This document shows positions 51,928 through 62,008 of a DNA stretch of 64,000 nucleotides, in pieces (positions within the stretch are counted from its first letter, which is position 1; each line of letters opens with the position of its first letter). Under the pieces are notes generated by a model. It was not told where the DNA came from and did no database searches. It was given only the letters and a program-made list of their open reading frames with translations. This stretch comes from Flavobacterium sp. ov086 (GTDB lineage Bacteria > Bacteroidota > Bacteroidia > Flavobacteriales > Flavobacteriaceae), in the NCBI RefSeq assembly GCF_900187965.1, contig NZ_FZNL01000001.1:248001-312000 (forward strand), in the 5' to 3' direction. The position numbers were made by a program, and so were the translations under genes.

Positions 51928-53298
51928 ATGTCACAGAAAATATTATTAGATAAAATCAATGTTCCAGGTATTAAAACCTACGAAGTATATCGTCAAAATG
52001 GTGGTTATGCTTCTGTAGAAAAAGCTTTGAAAACACTTACGCCAGACGAAGTTGTTGAAGAAGTAAAAAAATCAGGACTTCGTGGTCGTGGTGGTGCAGG
52101 TTTCCCTGCCGGAATGAAATGGAGTTTTATTGACAAAAAATCAGGCAAACCAAGACACTTAGTTTGCAACGCCGATGAATCTGAACCAGGTACATTTAAA
52201 GATCGTTACTTGATGGAATTTATTCCTCACTTATTGATCGAAGGAATGATTACTTCAAGTTTTGCTTTGGGCGCTAACTTATCATATATCTACATTCGTG
52301 GAGAATATATGTGGGTTTACAAAATTTTAGAAAGAGCAATCGCCGAAGCTAAAGCTGCCGGTTGGTTAGGAAAAAATATATTAGGGACAGGTTACGATTT
52401 AGAACTTTATGTTCACTGTGGAGCCGGAGCTTATATTTGTGGTGAAGAAACTGCACTTATTGAATCACTGGAAGGTAAAAGAGGAAACCCTCGTATTAAA
52501 CCACCTTTCCCAGCGGTTTCAGGACTTTGGGCAAATCCAACAGTGGTAAACAATGTTGAAACTATTGCAACTGTGCCTTGGATCATCAATAACTCTGGTG
52601 ATGATTATGCTAAAATCGGAATTGGTCGTTCAACAGGAACTAAATTAATTTCTGCTTCAGGACATATTAAAAACCCTGGAGTTTATGAAATTGAATTAGG
52701 TTTAAGTGTTGACGAATTCATGAATTCTGACGAATACTTAGGCGGAATGTCTTCTAGCAGACCTTTAAAAGCGTTTGTTCCAGGAGGATCTTCAGTGCCA
52801 ATTTTACCTGCTGAATTAATTTTCAAAACTGCAAATGGTGAAGATCGTTTAATGACTTACGAATCTTTAAGTGATGGTGGTTTTGCTACCGGATCGATGT
52901 TAGGTTCAGGAGGATTTATCGTTTATAATGACACTGCTTGTGTGGTAAGAAACACTTGGAATTTTGCACGTTTTTACCACCACGAATCTTGCGGACAATG
53001 TACACCTTGCCGCGAAGGAACAGGATGGTTAGAAAAAATATTGTGGAGAATCGAAAACGGTCAGGGCCGTGAAGAGGATATCGAATTGTTATGGAGTATT
53101 CAAAGCAAAATCGAGGGTAACACAATTTGCCCACTTGGTGACGCAGCTTCTTGGCCAGTAGCAGCAGCGATTCGTCATTTTAGAGATGAGTTCGAATATC
53201 ACGTTCGTTTCCCTGAAAAAATAAAAAACAGAGATCACTTTGTTGCTGAACCTTTCTCGCAAGTGAAACATTTAGTAGGCGGTAAAGTAATCGTATAA
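51928..53298 (+). CDS. nuoF: NADH-quinone oxidoreductase subunit F
   Basis: 456 residues. The NADH site (SGLRGRGGAGFPAGMKWSF), FMN site (NADESEPGTFKDRYL, YIYIRGEY, CGEETALIESLEGKRGNPR) and the 4Fe-4S ligands (ESCGQCTPCREGTGW, TICPLGDAASWP) are all present. It takes electrons from NADH. Confidence 0.97.
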   Translation: MSQKILLDKINVPGIKTYEVYRQNGGYASVEKALKTLTPDEVVEEVKKSGLRGRGGAGFPAGMKWSFIDKKSGKPRHLVCNADESEPGTFKDRYLMEFIPHLLIEGMITSSFALGANLSYIYIRGEYMWVYKILERAIAEAKAAGWLGKNILGTGYDLELYVHCGAGAYICGEETALIESLEGKRGNPRIKPPFPAVSGLWANPTVVNNVETIATVPWIINNSGDDYAKIGIGRSTGTKLISASGHIKNPGVYEIELGLSVDEFMNSDEYLGGMSSSRPLKAFVPGGSSVPILPAELIFKTANGEDRLMTYESLSDGGFATGSMLGSGGFIVYNDTACVVRNTWNFARFYHHESCGQCTPCREGTGWLEKILWRIENGQGREEDIELLWSIQSKIEGNTICPLGDAASWPVAAAIRHFRDEFEYHVRFPEKIKNRDHFVAEPFSQVKHLVGGKVIV

Positions 53299-53393
53299 AG
53301 AAATATAAAGCAGAAAGTTATAAAGTTAATAATATCAAAAAGGACAGCAATTCTTTTCAATATTCCGACTTTCAACATTCAAATCAATAAGAG

Positions 53394-54425
53394 ATGAAAG
53401 TAACCATAGACGGTCAAAGTATAGACGTAGAGCCAGGAACAACGATCCTGCAGGCTGCACGTATGATTGGTGGAGATTTGGTACCGCCAGCCATGTGCTA
53501 TTACTCAAAATTAAAAGGCAGCGGCGGTAAATGTCGTTGTTGTTTAGTTGAAGTTTCTAAAGGAAGCGAAGCTGACCCTAGACCAATGCCAAAACTGATG
53601 GCATCTTGTGTAACAGGATGTATGGATGGGATGGAAGTAAACAGTAAATCTTCTGATCGTGTAACAGAAGCTCGTAAATCTGTAACAGAATTTTTATTGA
53701 TCAATCACCCGTTAGATTGCCCTATTTGTGATCAGGCAGGAGAATGTGATCTTCAAAACTTAAGTTTTGAGCACGGAAATCCAAAATCCCGTTTTATTGA
53801 AGAAAAAAGAACATTTGAACCAGAAGATATTGGTCCAAATATTCAACTACATATGAACCGTTGTATTTTATGTCAAAGATGTGTACAAGTAGCAGATCAA
53901 TTGACAGACAATAGAGTTCACGGAGTATTAGACCGTGGAGATCACGCCAATATTTCAACTGGAATCTCAAAAGCTATTGACAATGAATTCTCAGGAAACA
54001 TGATTGATGTTTGTCCTGTTGGAGCATTGACTGATAAAACTTTCCGTTTCAAATCTAGAGTTTGGTTCAACAAACCTTATAACGCACACAGAGAGTGTAC
54101 AACTCCCGGATGTTGTGGGAAAACTACGGTTTGGATGTTTGGAGGAGAGATTCAACGTGTAACTGGTCGTAAAGATGAGTACCATGAAGTAGAAGAATTC
54201 ATCTGTAATTCTTGCCGTTTTGAACACAAAAATGTAACTGACTGGGTTATCGAAGGACCAAGAGAATTTGAAAAAGATTCTGTTATCAATCAAAATAACT
54301 ACACTCAGAAATTAGAGAAGGTAGAAATCGATACTGAAAAAACAATCCTTATGGGTAGAGATATCGACCGTAAAAAAATTAGTATGGCAGAAATTCCATT
54401 AAACACTAACAACAAAAATTCATAA
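53394..54425 (+). CDS. nuoG: NADH-quinone oxidoreductase subunit G, short form
   Basis: 343 residues, against about 900 in enterobacteria. The N-terminal [2Fe-2S] domain (MCYYSKLKGSGGKCRCCLVE), the HC3 cluster (NHPLDCPICDQAGECDLQ), a 4Fe-4S set (MNRCILCQRCVQVAD, DVCPVGALTDKTF) and part of the next Cys-rich segment (ECTTPGCCGKTTVWMFGGE, CNSCRFEHKN) are present, but the long molybdopterin-like domain is missing. The open frame ends normally, two bases before nuoH, so this is a short form and not a frameshift. Confidence 0.92.
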   Translation: MKVTIDGQSIDVEPGTTILQAARMIGGDLVPPAMCYYSKLKGSGGKCRCCLVEVSKGSEADPRPMPKLMASCVTGCMDGMEVNSKSSDRVTEARKSVTEFLLINHPLDCPICDQAGECDLQNLSFEHGNPKSRFIEEKRTFEPEDIGPNIQLHMNRCILCQRCVQVADQLTDNRVHGVLDRGDHANISTGISKAIDNEFSGNMIDVCPVGALTDKTFRFKSRVWFNKPYNAHRECTTPGCCGKTTVWMFGGEIQRVTGRKDEYHEVEEFICNSCRFEHKNVTDWVIEGPREFEKDSVINQNNYTQKLEKVEIDTEKTILMGRDIDRKKISMAEIPLNTNNKNS

Positions 54426-54427
54426 CG

Positions 54428-55483
54428 ATGGTAGATGGTACATTTATTATAGAAAAAAGTGTTGTGATTGTTGTGGTTTTCGCTATAACAATGATTATGG
54501 CAATGTACTCTACTTGGGCTGAACGTAAAGTTGCGGCTTATCTTCAGGATCGTGTAGGACCTAACCGTGCTGGATGGGGAGGATTATTACAACCTCTTGC
54601 TGATGGTATGAAATTATTCTCAAAAGAAGAGTTTTTCCCAAATACACCTAACAAATTCTTATTTGTTGTAGGACCGGCAATTGCCATGAGTACAGCATTG
54701 ATGACAAGCGCAGTAATTCCCTGGGGAGATAAATTGCATATTTTTGGAAGAGATGTTCTTTTACAGGCAACTGATATTAATATCGGTATCCTATACATTT
54801 TTGGTATACTTTCAGTAGGAGTTTATGGCATCATGATTGGTGGATGGGCATCTAACAATAAATTCTCATTGATGGGGGCCATTCGCGCTGCTTCTCAAAT
54901 GGTTTCTTATGAAGTTGCCATGGGATTATCAATGATTGCTTTATTGATGATGACCGGAACTTTAAGCTTAAGAGAAATATCTCTACAACAAGAAGAAATG
55001 AATTGGAACGTATTTTATCAGCCTTTATCATTCTTGATTTTTCTAATTTGTTCGTTTGCAGAAACTAACAGAACTCCATTTGACCTTGCAGAATGTGAAA
55101 ATGAATTAATTGGAGGTTATCATACAGAATATTCATCCATGAAAATGGGATTCTATTTATTTGCTGAATATGCAAGTATGTTTATCTCGGCTACTATTAT
55201 TTCTGTTTTATTCTTTGGAGGATATAACTATCCTGGAATGAGTTGGATGATAGAACATGCAGGAGTAAATATTGCTAATCTATTAGGAATTGCAGCATTG
55301 TTTGCAAAATTATGTTTCTTCATATTTTTCTATATGTGGGTACGTTGGACAATTCCAAGATTTAGATATGACCAATTAATGAATTTAGGCTGGAGAATTT
55401 TAATTCCGCTTTCGATTATTAATATCATGATTACCGGAGCTGTTATTTTAAGACATGATATCGCAGCAGCTTTAGGATTCTAA
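54428..55483 (+). CDS. nuoH: NADH-quinone oxidoreductase subunit H
   Basis: 351 residues with eight or nine membrane helices. Diagnostic blocks: AERKVAAYLQDRVGPNRAGW, LQPLADGMKLFSKEEFFPN, FAETNRTPFDLAECENELIG and WTIPRFRYDQLMNLGWRILI. It links the quinone site with the proton-pumping arm. Confidence 0.97.
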   Translation: MVDGTFIIEKSVVIVVVFAITMIMAMYSTWAERKVAAYLQDRVGPNRAGWGGLLQPLADGMKLFSKEEFFPNTPNKFLFVVGPAIAMSTALMTSAVIPWGDKLHIFGRDVLLQATDINIGILYIFGILSVGVYGIMIGGWASNNKFSLMGAIRAASQMVSYEVAMGLSMIALLMMTGTLSLREISLQQEEMNWNVFYQPLSFLIFLICSFAETNRTPFDLAECENELIGGYHTEYSSMKMGFYLFAEYASMFISATIISVLFFGGYNYPGMSWMIEHAGVNIANLLGIAALFAKLCFFIFFYMWVRWTIPRFRYDQLMNLGWRILIPLSIINIMITGAVILRHDIAAALGF

Positions 55484-55496
55484 GAACCGTAACACC

Positions 55497-55568
55497 TAGC
55501 CCTGATAGAAGCGACATCCTTTTGTCCGCCACGGCGGATAAAAGATATAGCGGATAGCGGGATTAGCT
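55497..55568. repeat. Composite hairpin repeat, copy 3, inside the nuo operon
   Basis: TAGCCCTGATAG at the left, AGCGGGATTAGCT at the right, a central TCCGCCACGGCGGA hairpin and CATCCTTTT / AAAAGATAT arms. The ends match copy 1 (3620-3743) in reverse. It sits between nuoH and nuoI. Confidence 0.75.
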
Positions 55569-55642
55569 ACAAATAAAAAATAAAATAGATTTTGGATTTG
55601 ATTTTACCGTCAAATTGTGAATCGTAAATCATACATTAAAAA

Positions 55643-56188
55643 ATGTCAATAGAAACTATATCATTATCGGGTAGAAAAAAGATGGTCTCTAACAAAGAGA
55701 TGACTTTTTGGGAACGATTGTATCTTGTGGCGATTGTGAAAGGATTGCTTATCACTCTTAAACACTTATTCAGAAAAAAAGTGACGATTCACTATCCTGA
55801 GCAAGTACGTGAAATGAGTCCGGTTTATCGTGGTCAACATCAGTTGAAACGCGATGAGCAAGGTCGTGAAAACTGTACTGCTTGCGGATTATGTGCTTTA
55901 TCATGTCCTGCTGAAGCAATCACGATGAAAGCTGCAGAACGTAAAACAGATGAAAAACATTTATATAGAGAAGAAAAATACGCTTCGATATATGAAATCA
56001 ATATGTTACGTTGTATTTTCTGTGGTTTATGTGAAGAAGCTTGCCCGAAAGATGCAATTTATTTGACGACTTCAAAAGTTTTGGTTCCTTCTAGCTATGA
56101 AAGAGAAGATTTCATTTTTGGAAAAGACAGATTAGTGATGCCTCTTGACGTGGCAATGAAAAACGCTCAACTTAATAATGCTAACTAA
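55643..56188 (+). CDS. nuoI: NADH-quinone oxidoreductase subunit I
   Basis: 181 residues. Two ferredoxin motifs, CTACGLCALSCPAEAI and CIFCGLCEEACPKDAIYL, give clusters N6a and N6b. The preceding helical part (WERLYLVAIVKGLLITLKHL) anchors it to the membrane arm. It is immediately followed by nuoJ. Confidence 0.96.
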   Translation: MSIETISLSGRKKMVSNKEMTFWERLYLVAIVKGLLITLKHLFRKKVTIHYPEQVREMSPVYRGQHQLKRDEQGRENCTACGLCALSCPAEAITMKAAERKTDEKHLYREEKYASIYEINMLRCIFCGLCEEACPKDAIYLTTSKVLVPSSYEREDFIFGKDRLVMPLDVAMKNAQLNNAN

Positions 56189-56728
56189 ATGATACATATT
56201 CCTGATTTTGCACACGCAACAACTGTACAAATTATATTTTGTTTCTTAGCGTTTATTACGGTAATCACTGCTTTCCTGACTATCTATAGTAGAAATCCAA
56301 TTCATAGTGCTATTTATTTAGTAATTTGTTTTTTCTCGATTGCTGGTCACTATTTATTATTAAATGCTCAATTTTTGGCTGTAGTACATATTATAGTCTA
56401 CTCCGGAGCGATCATGATTCTATTCCTGTTTACAATCATGTTAATGAATTTAAATGAACAACGAGAAGTACACCGACCTAGAATTACACGTTTAGGCGCA
56501 ATTGTTTCTTTCTGTTTGATTTGTATTGTATTGATTGCAATTTTTATCAACTCTAAACCAATTGTTGGTGAATACGATTCGACTGGTGAAGATTTCCAAT
56601 CTATTCAAGTTTTGGGTAAAATATTATTGAACGAATATATGGTTCCGTTTGAATTTGCTTCGATCTTGCTTTTAGTAGCCATGATTGGAACTGTATTATT
56701 GTCTAAAAAAGAAAAATTAAATAAATAA
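56189..56728 (+). CDS. nuoJ: NADH-quinone oxidoreductase subunit J
   Basis: 179 residues, five membrane helices. [54 protein letters not shown] are characteristic. Its stop overlaps the nuoK start by one base. Confidence 0.95.
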   Translation: MIHIPDFAHATTVQIIFCFLAFITVITAFLTIYSRNPIHSAIYLVICFFSIAGHYLLLNAQFLAVVHIIVYSGAIMILFLFTIMLMNLNEQREVHRPRITRLGAIVSFCLICIVLIAIFINSKPIVGEYDSTGEDFQSIQVLGKILLNEYMVPFEFASILLLVAMIGTVLLSKKEKLNK

Positions 56729-57048
56729 TGGGTAATATATTAAATCAAATAGGTATTGAAAACTACATCTTTTTAAGTGTTGTACTTTTCTGTATTGGTA
56801 TTTTTGGTGTATTGTACAGACGAAATGCTATTATCGTTTTCATGTCTATCGAAATCATGTTGAATGCTGTAAACCTTTTATTTGTTGCTTTTTCGACTTA
56901 TCATCAAGATGCACAAGGACAAGTCTTTGTATTCTTCTCGATGGCAGTTGCTGCAGCAGAAGTTGCAGTTGGATTGGCTATTTTAGTTTCGATCTTTAGA
57001 AATTTAGGTTCGATTAGTATCGATAATTTAAAAAATTTAAAAGGATAA
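56728..57048 (+). CDS. nuoK: NADH-quinone oxidoreductase subunit K
   Basis: 106 residues, three helices. The buried Glu residues lie in [20 protein letters not shown] and [19 protein letters not shown], as in NuoK/Mrp-type subunits. It abuts nuoL without a gap. Confidence 0.96.
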   Translation: MGNILNQIGIENYIFLSVVLFCIGIFGVLYRRNAIIVFMSIEIMLNAVNLLFVAFSTYHQDAQGQVFVFFSMAVAAAEVAVGLAILVSIFRNLGSISIDNLKNLKG

Positions 57049-58938
57049 ATGGAAATGGATACCAATTTAGCTTTAGTTTTAGTATTAGCTCCTTTTTTAG
57101 GATTTTTAATCAATGTTTTCTTTGGTAAAAGCTTAGGAAAAACAGTATCAGGAATCATTGGAACTGCTGTTATAGTAGTTTCGTTTGCTATTACGCTTTT
57201 CTTTTTCAATCAAATTAGCCAAACAAAACAAGCCATTCAGGTTACTTTATTTGACTGGATTCAAATTAGTAATTTACATATCAATCTTGGATTTTTATTA
57301 GATCAATTATCTTTACTTTGGTTACTTTTTGTAACTGGTATTGGTTCATTGATACACTTATACTCTATTAGTTATATGCACGATGACGAAAATATGCATA
57401 AGTTTTTTGCGTATTTGAATCTGTTTGTCTTCTTCATGATTACACTTGTAATTGGAAGTAACTTATTAGTTCTATTTATTGGTTGGGAAGGTGTTGGACT
57501 TTGTTCATACTTGTTAATTGGATTCTGGCATAAAAACCAGGATTACAATGATGCTGCGAAAAAAGCTTTCATCATGAACAGAATTGGAGATTTAGGTTTA
57601 TTAATCGGAATGTTCATTATTGGTTCAATGTTCTCAACTTTAGATTATGCAACTTTAAAAACTGCAATCGCCGGAGCAACAAACCTTAACTTGCCACTAC
57701 TTTCATTGGCTGCATTATGTTTATTTATTGGAGCTTGTGGAAAATCAGCACAAATTCCGTTATACACTTGGTTACCTGATGCGATGGCTGGACCAACTCC
57801 GGTTTCTGCATTGATTCACGCTGCAACAATGGTTACAGCTGGTATCTTTATGGTAACTAGATTAAACTTTGTATTTGATTTAGCTCCAGATGTTCAAACT
57901 GTTATCGCCGTTATTGGAGCAATTACTTCATTAGTAGCTGCAACAATTGGTTTAGTTCAGACAGATATTAAGAAGGTTTTGGCCTACTCTACCGTTTCTC
58001 AATTAGGTTTAATGTTTTTAGCATTAGGATTCGGTGCTTATGAAGTGGCAGTTTTTCACGTAATTACGCACGCTTTCTTCAAAGCTTGTTTATTCTTAGG
58101 TTCTGGATCTGTGATTCACGGATTACACGGAGAACAAGATATGCGTAAAATGGGTGGTTTGCGTAAAGCAATGCCAATCACTTTCTGGACAATGTTGATT
58201 TCTTCATTAGCAATTTCTGGGGTTCCGTTTTTCTCAGGTTTCTTCTCTAAAGACGAAATTTTAATGACGGCTTTCCACCACAATATTTCACTTTATGTTG
58301 TTGGATCTATCGCTTCAATTATGACAGCGTTTTATATGTTCCGTTTAATGTTCCTTACTTTCTTCAAAGATTTTAGAGGAACTGAAGAGCAAAAACATCA
58401 TTTACATGAAAGTGACGGGTTAATTACTTTCCCTTTAATCATTTTAGCAATCTTAGCTACTTTTGGTGGACTTATCAGTTTACCTGGAAATAGCTGGTTG
58501 AATGAATATTTAGCTCCACTTTTCACGAAAGTGGCAGGTGAAGAACATCATTTAGGCCCAACAGAATATACCTTAATGGCTGTTGCTGTAGTAGGTGGAT
58601 TATTAGGTATTTTAATTGCTTACATTAAATACTTTAAACAAGATAATGTTCCTGAAGCAGACGAAAACATTACTGGTTTGACAAAAGTTTTATACAATAA
58701 ATATTATGTAGACGAAGCTTACGATGCAATATTTGTGCGCTCTATCAACGGATTATCAAGATTATTCAGAGACAGTGTTGAAACAGGTTTATCTGCACTT
58801 GTTTTTGGATTAGGAAAAGTAACCAATGAACTAGCTTTTCAAGGTAAAAAATTACAAAACGGAAGTATCGGATTATATCTTTTTGCTTTTGTTTTAGGGC
58901 TTTGTGCCATTGTTTCCTATATATTTTTAGCTAAATAA
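57049..58938 (+). CDS. nuoL: NADH-quinone oxidoreductase subunit L
   Basis: 629 residues, antiporter-like. Blocks: YSISYMHDDENMHKFFAYLN, GWEGVGLCSYLLIGFWH, IPLYTWLPDAMAGPTPVSAL, QTDIKKVLAYSTVSQLGLMF and HAFFKACLFLGSGSVIHGLH. The key Lys and His of the proton channel are present. The C-terminal lateral helix fits the size. Confidence 0.97.
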   Translation: MEMDTNLALVLVLAPFLGFLINVFFGKSLGKTVSGIIGTAVIVVSFAITLFFFNQISQTKQAIQVTLFDWIQISNLHINLGFLLDQLSLLWLLFVTGIGSLIHLYSISYMHDDENMHKFFAYLNLFVFFMITLVIGSNLLVLFIGWEGVGLCSYLLIGFWHKNQDYNDAAKKAFIMNRIGDLGLLIGMFIIGSMFSTLDYATLKTAIAGATNLNLPLLSLAALCLFIGACGKSAQIPLYTWLPDAMAGPTPVSALIHAATMVTAGIFMVTRLNFVFDLAPDVQTVIAVIGAITSLVAATIGLVQTDIKKVLAYSTVSQLGLMFLALGFGAYEVAVFHVITHAFFKACLFLGSGSVIHGLHGEQDMRKMGGLRKAMPITFWTMLISSLAISGVPFFSGFFSKDEILMTAFHHNISLYVVGSIASIMTAFYMFRLMFLTFFKDFRGTEEQKHHLHESDGLITFPLIILAILATFGGLISLPGNSWLNEYLAPLFTKVAGEEHHLGPTEYTLMAVAVVGGLLGILIAYIKYFKQDNVPEADENITGLTKVLYNKYYVDEAYDAIFVRSINGLSRLFRDSVETGLSALVFGLGKVTNELAFQGKKLQNGSIGLYLFAFVLGLCAIVSYIFLAK

Positions 58939-58948
58939 TTTTACAACT

Positions 58949-60388
58949 ATGAACGTTTCTCTTATATTAATTATTCTTCTAATTGGTGCATTTGTCACTT
59001 ATTTTGTTGGTGATAAACTAGCATCAAAAGTAGCTTTGTTCTTTAGTTTGGCGGCTTTAGGTTGTTCAATTGTTTTACTAAATCATTTTTGTGCAGGCGA
59101 AAACATCAGTTTGATCAATGCCTGGATTACACAACCTAAAATTTCATTTGCTCTAAATGCAGATGGTTTAGGTATGGCAATGCTTTTATTGACTGTAGCT
59201 TTAACGCCAATTATTATATTCTCTTCTTTTGGAAATGAATATAAAAATGCTAAAGCTTTTTATGCTTTAATTTTATTTATGGCTTTTGCTATGACAGGAA
59301 CTTTCCTTGCAGCAGATGGTCTATTATATTATATTTTCTGGGAGTTAGCACTTATTCCAATTTATTTCATTGCACTTATTTGGGGTAATGGTGATGCTGA
59401 AGAACGCAGAAAAGCAGTAGTTAAATTCTTTATCTACACACTTGCAGGTTCATTGTTCATGTTAGTTGCTTTCATCTATTTATACCAAAAAGCTGGAAGT
59501 TTCTTAATCGAAGATTTATACAAATTAGATTTATCTGCTTCTGAACAACTTTGGATTTTCTTAGCTTTCTTCTTAGCTTATGCTATTAAAATTCCAATTA
59601 TTCCTTTCCACACATGGCAGGCAAATGTATACCAAAAAGCACCAACTGTTGGAACTATGCTTTTATCTGGTATCATGTTAAAAATGGGATTATACAGTGT
59701 TATTCGTTGGCAGTTGCCAATTGCACCATTAGCTGCAAAAGAATACATGAATATCTTTATTGCTTTAGGAATTGCCGGAGTAATTTACGGATCAATCGTT
59801 GCATTAAGACAAAAGGATTTAAAGAAATTATTGGCTTATTCTTCTCTTGCGCACGTTGGATTAATTGCTGCAGGAACTTACACTTTAACTATTGATGGTT
59901 TACGCGGAGCTGTTTTGCAAATGATCGCTCACGGTTTTGTTGTAGTTGGATTATTCTTTGCTGCTGAAATTATTTTCAGAAGATACGAAACAAGAGAAAT
60001 TTCAAAATTAGGTGGTATTCGTACACAATCTCCAAAATTCACTTCTATGTTTTTAATTTTGGTATTAGCCTCTGTAGCTTTGCCAAGTACTTTTAACTTT
60101 GTTGGAGAGTTTACCGTTTTGTATAGTCTTTCTCAAATTAATATTTGGTTTGCTGTTTTAGGCGGAACAACTATTATTTTAGGAGCTTATTATATGCTTA
60201 AAATGTTTCAAAATGTAATGTTGGGAGAAACAAATTCAAAAACTTTTGCTGATGTTTCTGTTAATGAAGGAATTTCATTAGTCGTAATTATTGCGGTTTT
60301 AATTTTCTTCGGATTTTATCCAAAACCAATTACAGATTTGATTACACCAAGTTTAGAAACAATTCTAAACGTTATCAATAAAAATTAA
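58949..60388 (+). CDS. nuoM: NADH-quinone oxidoreductase subunit M
   Basis: 479 residues. FWELALIPIYFIALIWGNGD, IKIPIIPFHTWQANVYQKAP, QKDLKKLLAYSSLAHVGLIA and HGFVVVGLFFAAEIIFRR mark an antiporter-like proton-pumping subunit. It follows nuoL by 10 bases. Confidence 0.97.
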   Translation: MNVSLILIILLIGAFVTYFVGDKLASKVALFFSLAALGCSIVLLNHFCAGENISLINAWITQPKISFALNADGLGMAMLLLTVALTPIIIFSSFGNEYKNAKAFYALILFMAFAMTGTFLAADGLLYYIFWELALIPIYFIALIWGNGDAEERRKAVVKFFIYTLAGSLFMLVAFIYLYQKAGSFLIEDLYKLDLSASEQLWIFLAFFLAYAIKIPIIPFHTWQANVYQKAPTVGTMLLSGIMLKMGLYSVIRWQLPIAPLAAKEYMNIFIALGIAGVIYGSIVALRQKDLKKLLAYSSLAHVGLIAAGTYTLTIDGLRGAVLQMIAHGFVVVGLFFAAEIIFRRYETREISKLGGIRTQSPKFTSMFLILVLASVALPSTFNFVGEFTVLYSLSQINIWFAVLGGTTIILGAYYMLKMFQNVMLGETNSKTFADVSVNEGISLVVIIAVLIFFGFYPKPITDLITPSLETILNVINKN

Positions 60389-60452
60389 TATTTTAAATAA
60401 AAATAAATTAGGGCATCATTAGTTTTAGATTTCCTAAATCAAAAAAACAAAA

Positions 60453-61844
60453 ATGAATACATTAATAGCTATAACAGGATTGGGTATTTTCTGCCTATTG
60501 TTTGAAATTCTTAATTTAAGAAAGGCCATTGTTCCAATTACCATTATTGGTTTATTGGGTGTTTTGGCACTTAACTATTATGAATTTGGATTAGAGCAGA
60601 GTTATTACAATAATATGATTACAGTGAGTAAATTCTCAACTGCGTTCTCATCATTGTTTATTGTTTTAACTATTTTCTTAGTAGCATTAAGTCATAATTT
60701 TTACGAAAATCATCCAACCAAAATTTCAGATTTTGTTGCGATAAAAGTATTTTTATTAGCTGGAGGAGTTGCAATGGTTTCTTTTGGAAACTTAGCAATG
60801 TTTTTCTTAGGAATCGAAATCTTGTCAATTGCACTTTATGTTCTTGCAGCAAGTGATCGTTTGAATTTAAAAAGTAATGAAGCGGGTATGAAATATTTCC
60901 TAATGGGATCTTTTGCCTCTGGAATTATTTTATTCGGAATTTGTTTGATCTACGGAGCAATGGGAAGTTTTGATGTTGCAGAAATTCACGAAAGTTCTTT
61001 ATCTGCCGAATTACCAATCTGGTTTCCTATCGGAATGATTTTAATGACTATTGGTATGTTGTTTAAAGTAGCGGCAGTTCCTTTTCATTTCTGGGCTCCG
61101 GACGTTTACGAAGGATCTCCTGCATTGACAACTGCTTTAATGAGTACTTTGGCTAAAGTTGTAGCAATTGCTACACTTTACAAACTAGTTTCAGCATTAA
61201 ATCTGGTTCCGTCTTTAGACAATCAAGATCTTTTAGGAACATTTGAAACGATTGTAGTAATCATTTCAATAGCCTCTATGACCGTTGGAAATATAATGGC
61301 ATTACGTCAGGTAAATGTAAAACGTATGTTGGCATTCTCAGGAATCTCACACGCAGGTTTTATGTTGATGACATTGCTTACGGTTGCAACATCTGCAGGT
61401 GTATTATTATATTACACAGCAGCTTATGCATTAGCCGGAATCGCTGCTTTTAGCGTTATTCTATATGTATGCAAAAATCAGGATAACGAAGATGTTACTA
61501 ACTTTCACGGTTTAGGGAAAACAAATCCTTTATTGGCTGCGATCCTTACAGGTTCATTATTATCTATGGCTGGTATTCCAATTTTCTCCGGATTTTTTGC
61601 TAAGTTATTCTTATTCAACCAAACAATTCAAGCCGGATATATTGCTTTAGTAATCGTTGCGGTTATCAACTCCATTATTAGTGTTGGATATTATTTCAAA
61701 CTAATTTTAGCAATGTATTCTAAAGAACCAAATCAGGAACGTACCGGAAAACCTTTCCTTATTTATGCAGTTGCAATTATTTCAATTGTTTTAAATATCG
61801 CTTTAGGTTTATTTCCATCTTTAGTTTTAGACTTATTGAAATAA
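60453..61844 (+). CDS. nuoN: NADH-quinone oxidoreductase subunit N
   Basis: 463 residues. LAMFFLGIEILSIALYVLAA, VAAVPFHFWAPDVYEGSPAL, VNVKRMLAFSGISHAGFMLM are NuoN blocks. It is the last gene of the operon, 64 bases after nuoM, and followed by a terminator. Confidence 0.96.
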   Translation: MNTLIAITGLGIFCLLFEILNLRKAIVPITIIGLLGVLALNYYEFGLEQSYYNNMITVSKFSTAFSSLFIVLTIFLVALSHNFYENHPTKISDFVAIKVFLLAGGVAMVSFGNLAMFFLGIEILSIALYVLAASDRLNLKSNEAGMKYFLMGSFASGIILFGICLIYGAMGSFDVAEIHESSLSAELPIWFPIGMILMTIGMLFKVAAVPFHFWAPDVYEGSPALTTALMSTLAKVVAIATLYKLVSALNLVPSLDNQDLLGTFETIVVIISIASMTVGNIMALRQVNVKRMLAFSGISHAGFMLMTLLTVATSAGVLLYYTAAYALAGIAAFSVILYVCKNQDNEDVTNFHGLGKTNPLLAAILTGSLLSMAGIPIFSGFFAKLFLFNQTIQAGYIALVIVAVINSIISVGYYFKLILAMYSKEPNQERTGKPFLIYAVAIISIVLNIALGLFPSLVLDLLK

Positions 61845-61865
61845 AAATACAATCAAAATAAATAC

Positions 61866-61899
61866 AAGTCCATCAAGAGTTTCTTTTGATGGACTTTTT
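61866..61899 (+). terminator. Terminator of the nuo operon
   Basis: Arms AAGTCCATCAA and TTGATGGACTT with a 9-base loop and T run. Confidence 0.88.
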
Positions 61900-61976
61900 A
61901 TTTAAAGCCAATTTTTACAGAAGAGAAAATCGTGTTAAAAATTGAACCGAAACTATAGGACTTCGAAAAAACTCCA

Positions 61977-61984
61977 TATATTTG
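61977..61984 (+). promoter_or_regulatory. -7 element of the Bax-inhibitor-like gene
   Basis: TATATTTG; an in-frame TTG at 61982 falls in this box, so the ATG at 62009 is the start. Confidence 0.6.
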
Positions 61985-62008
61985 GGTACAATTAAATGTA
62001 TTAGAACT

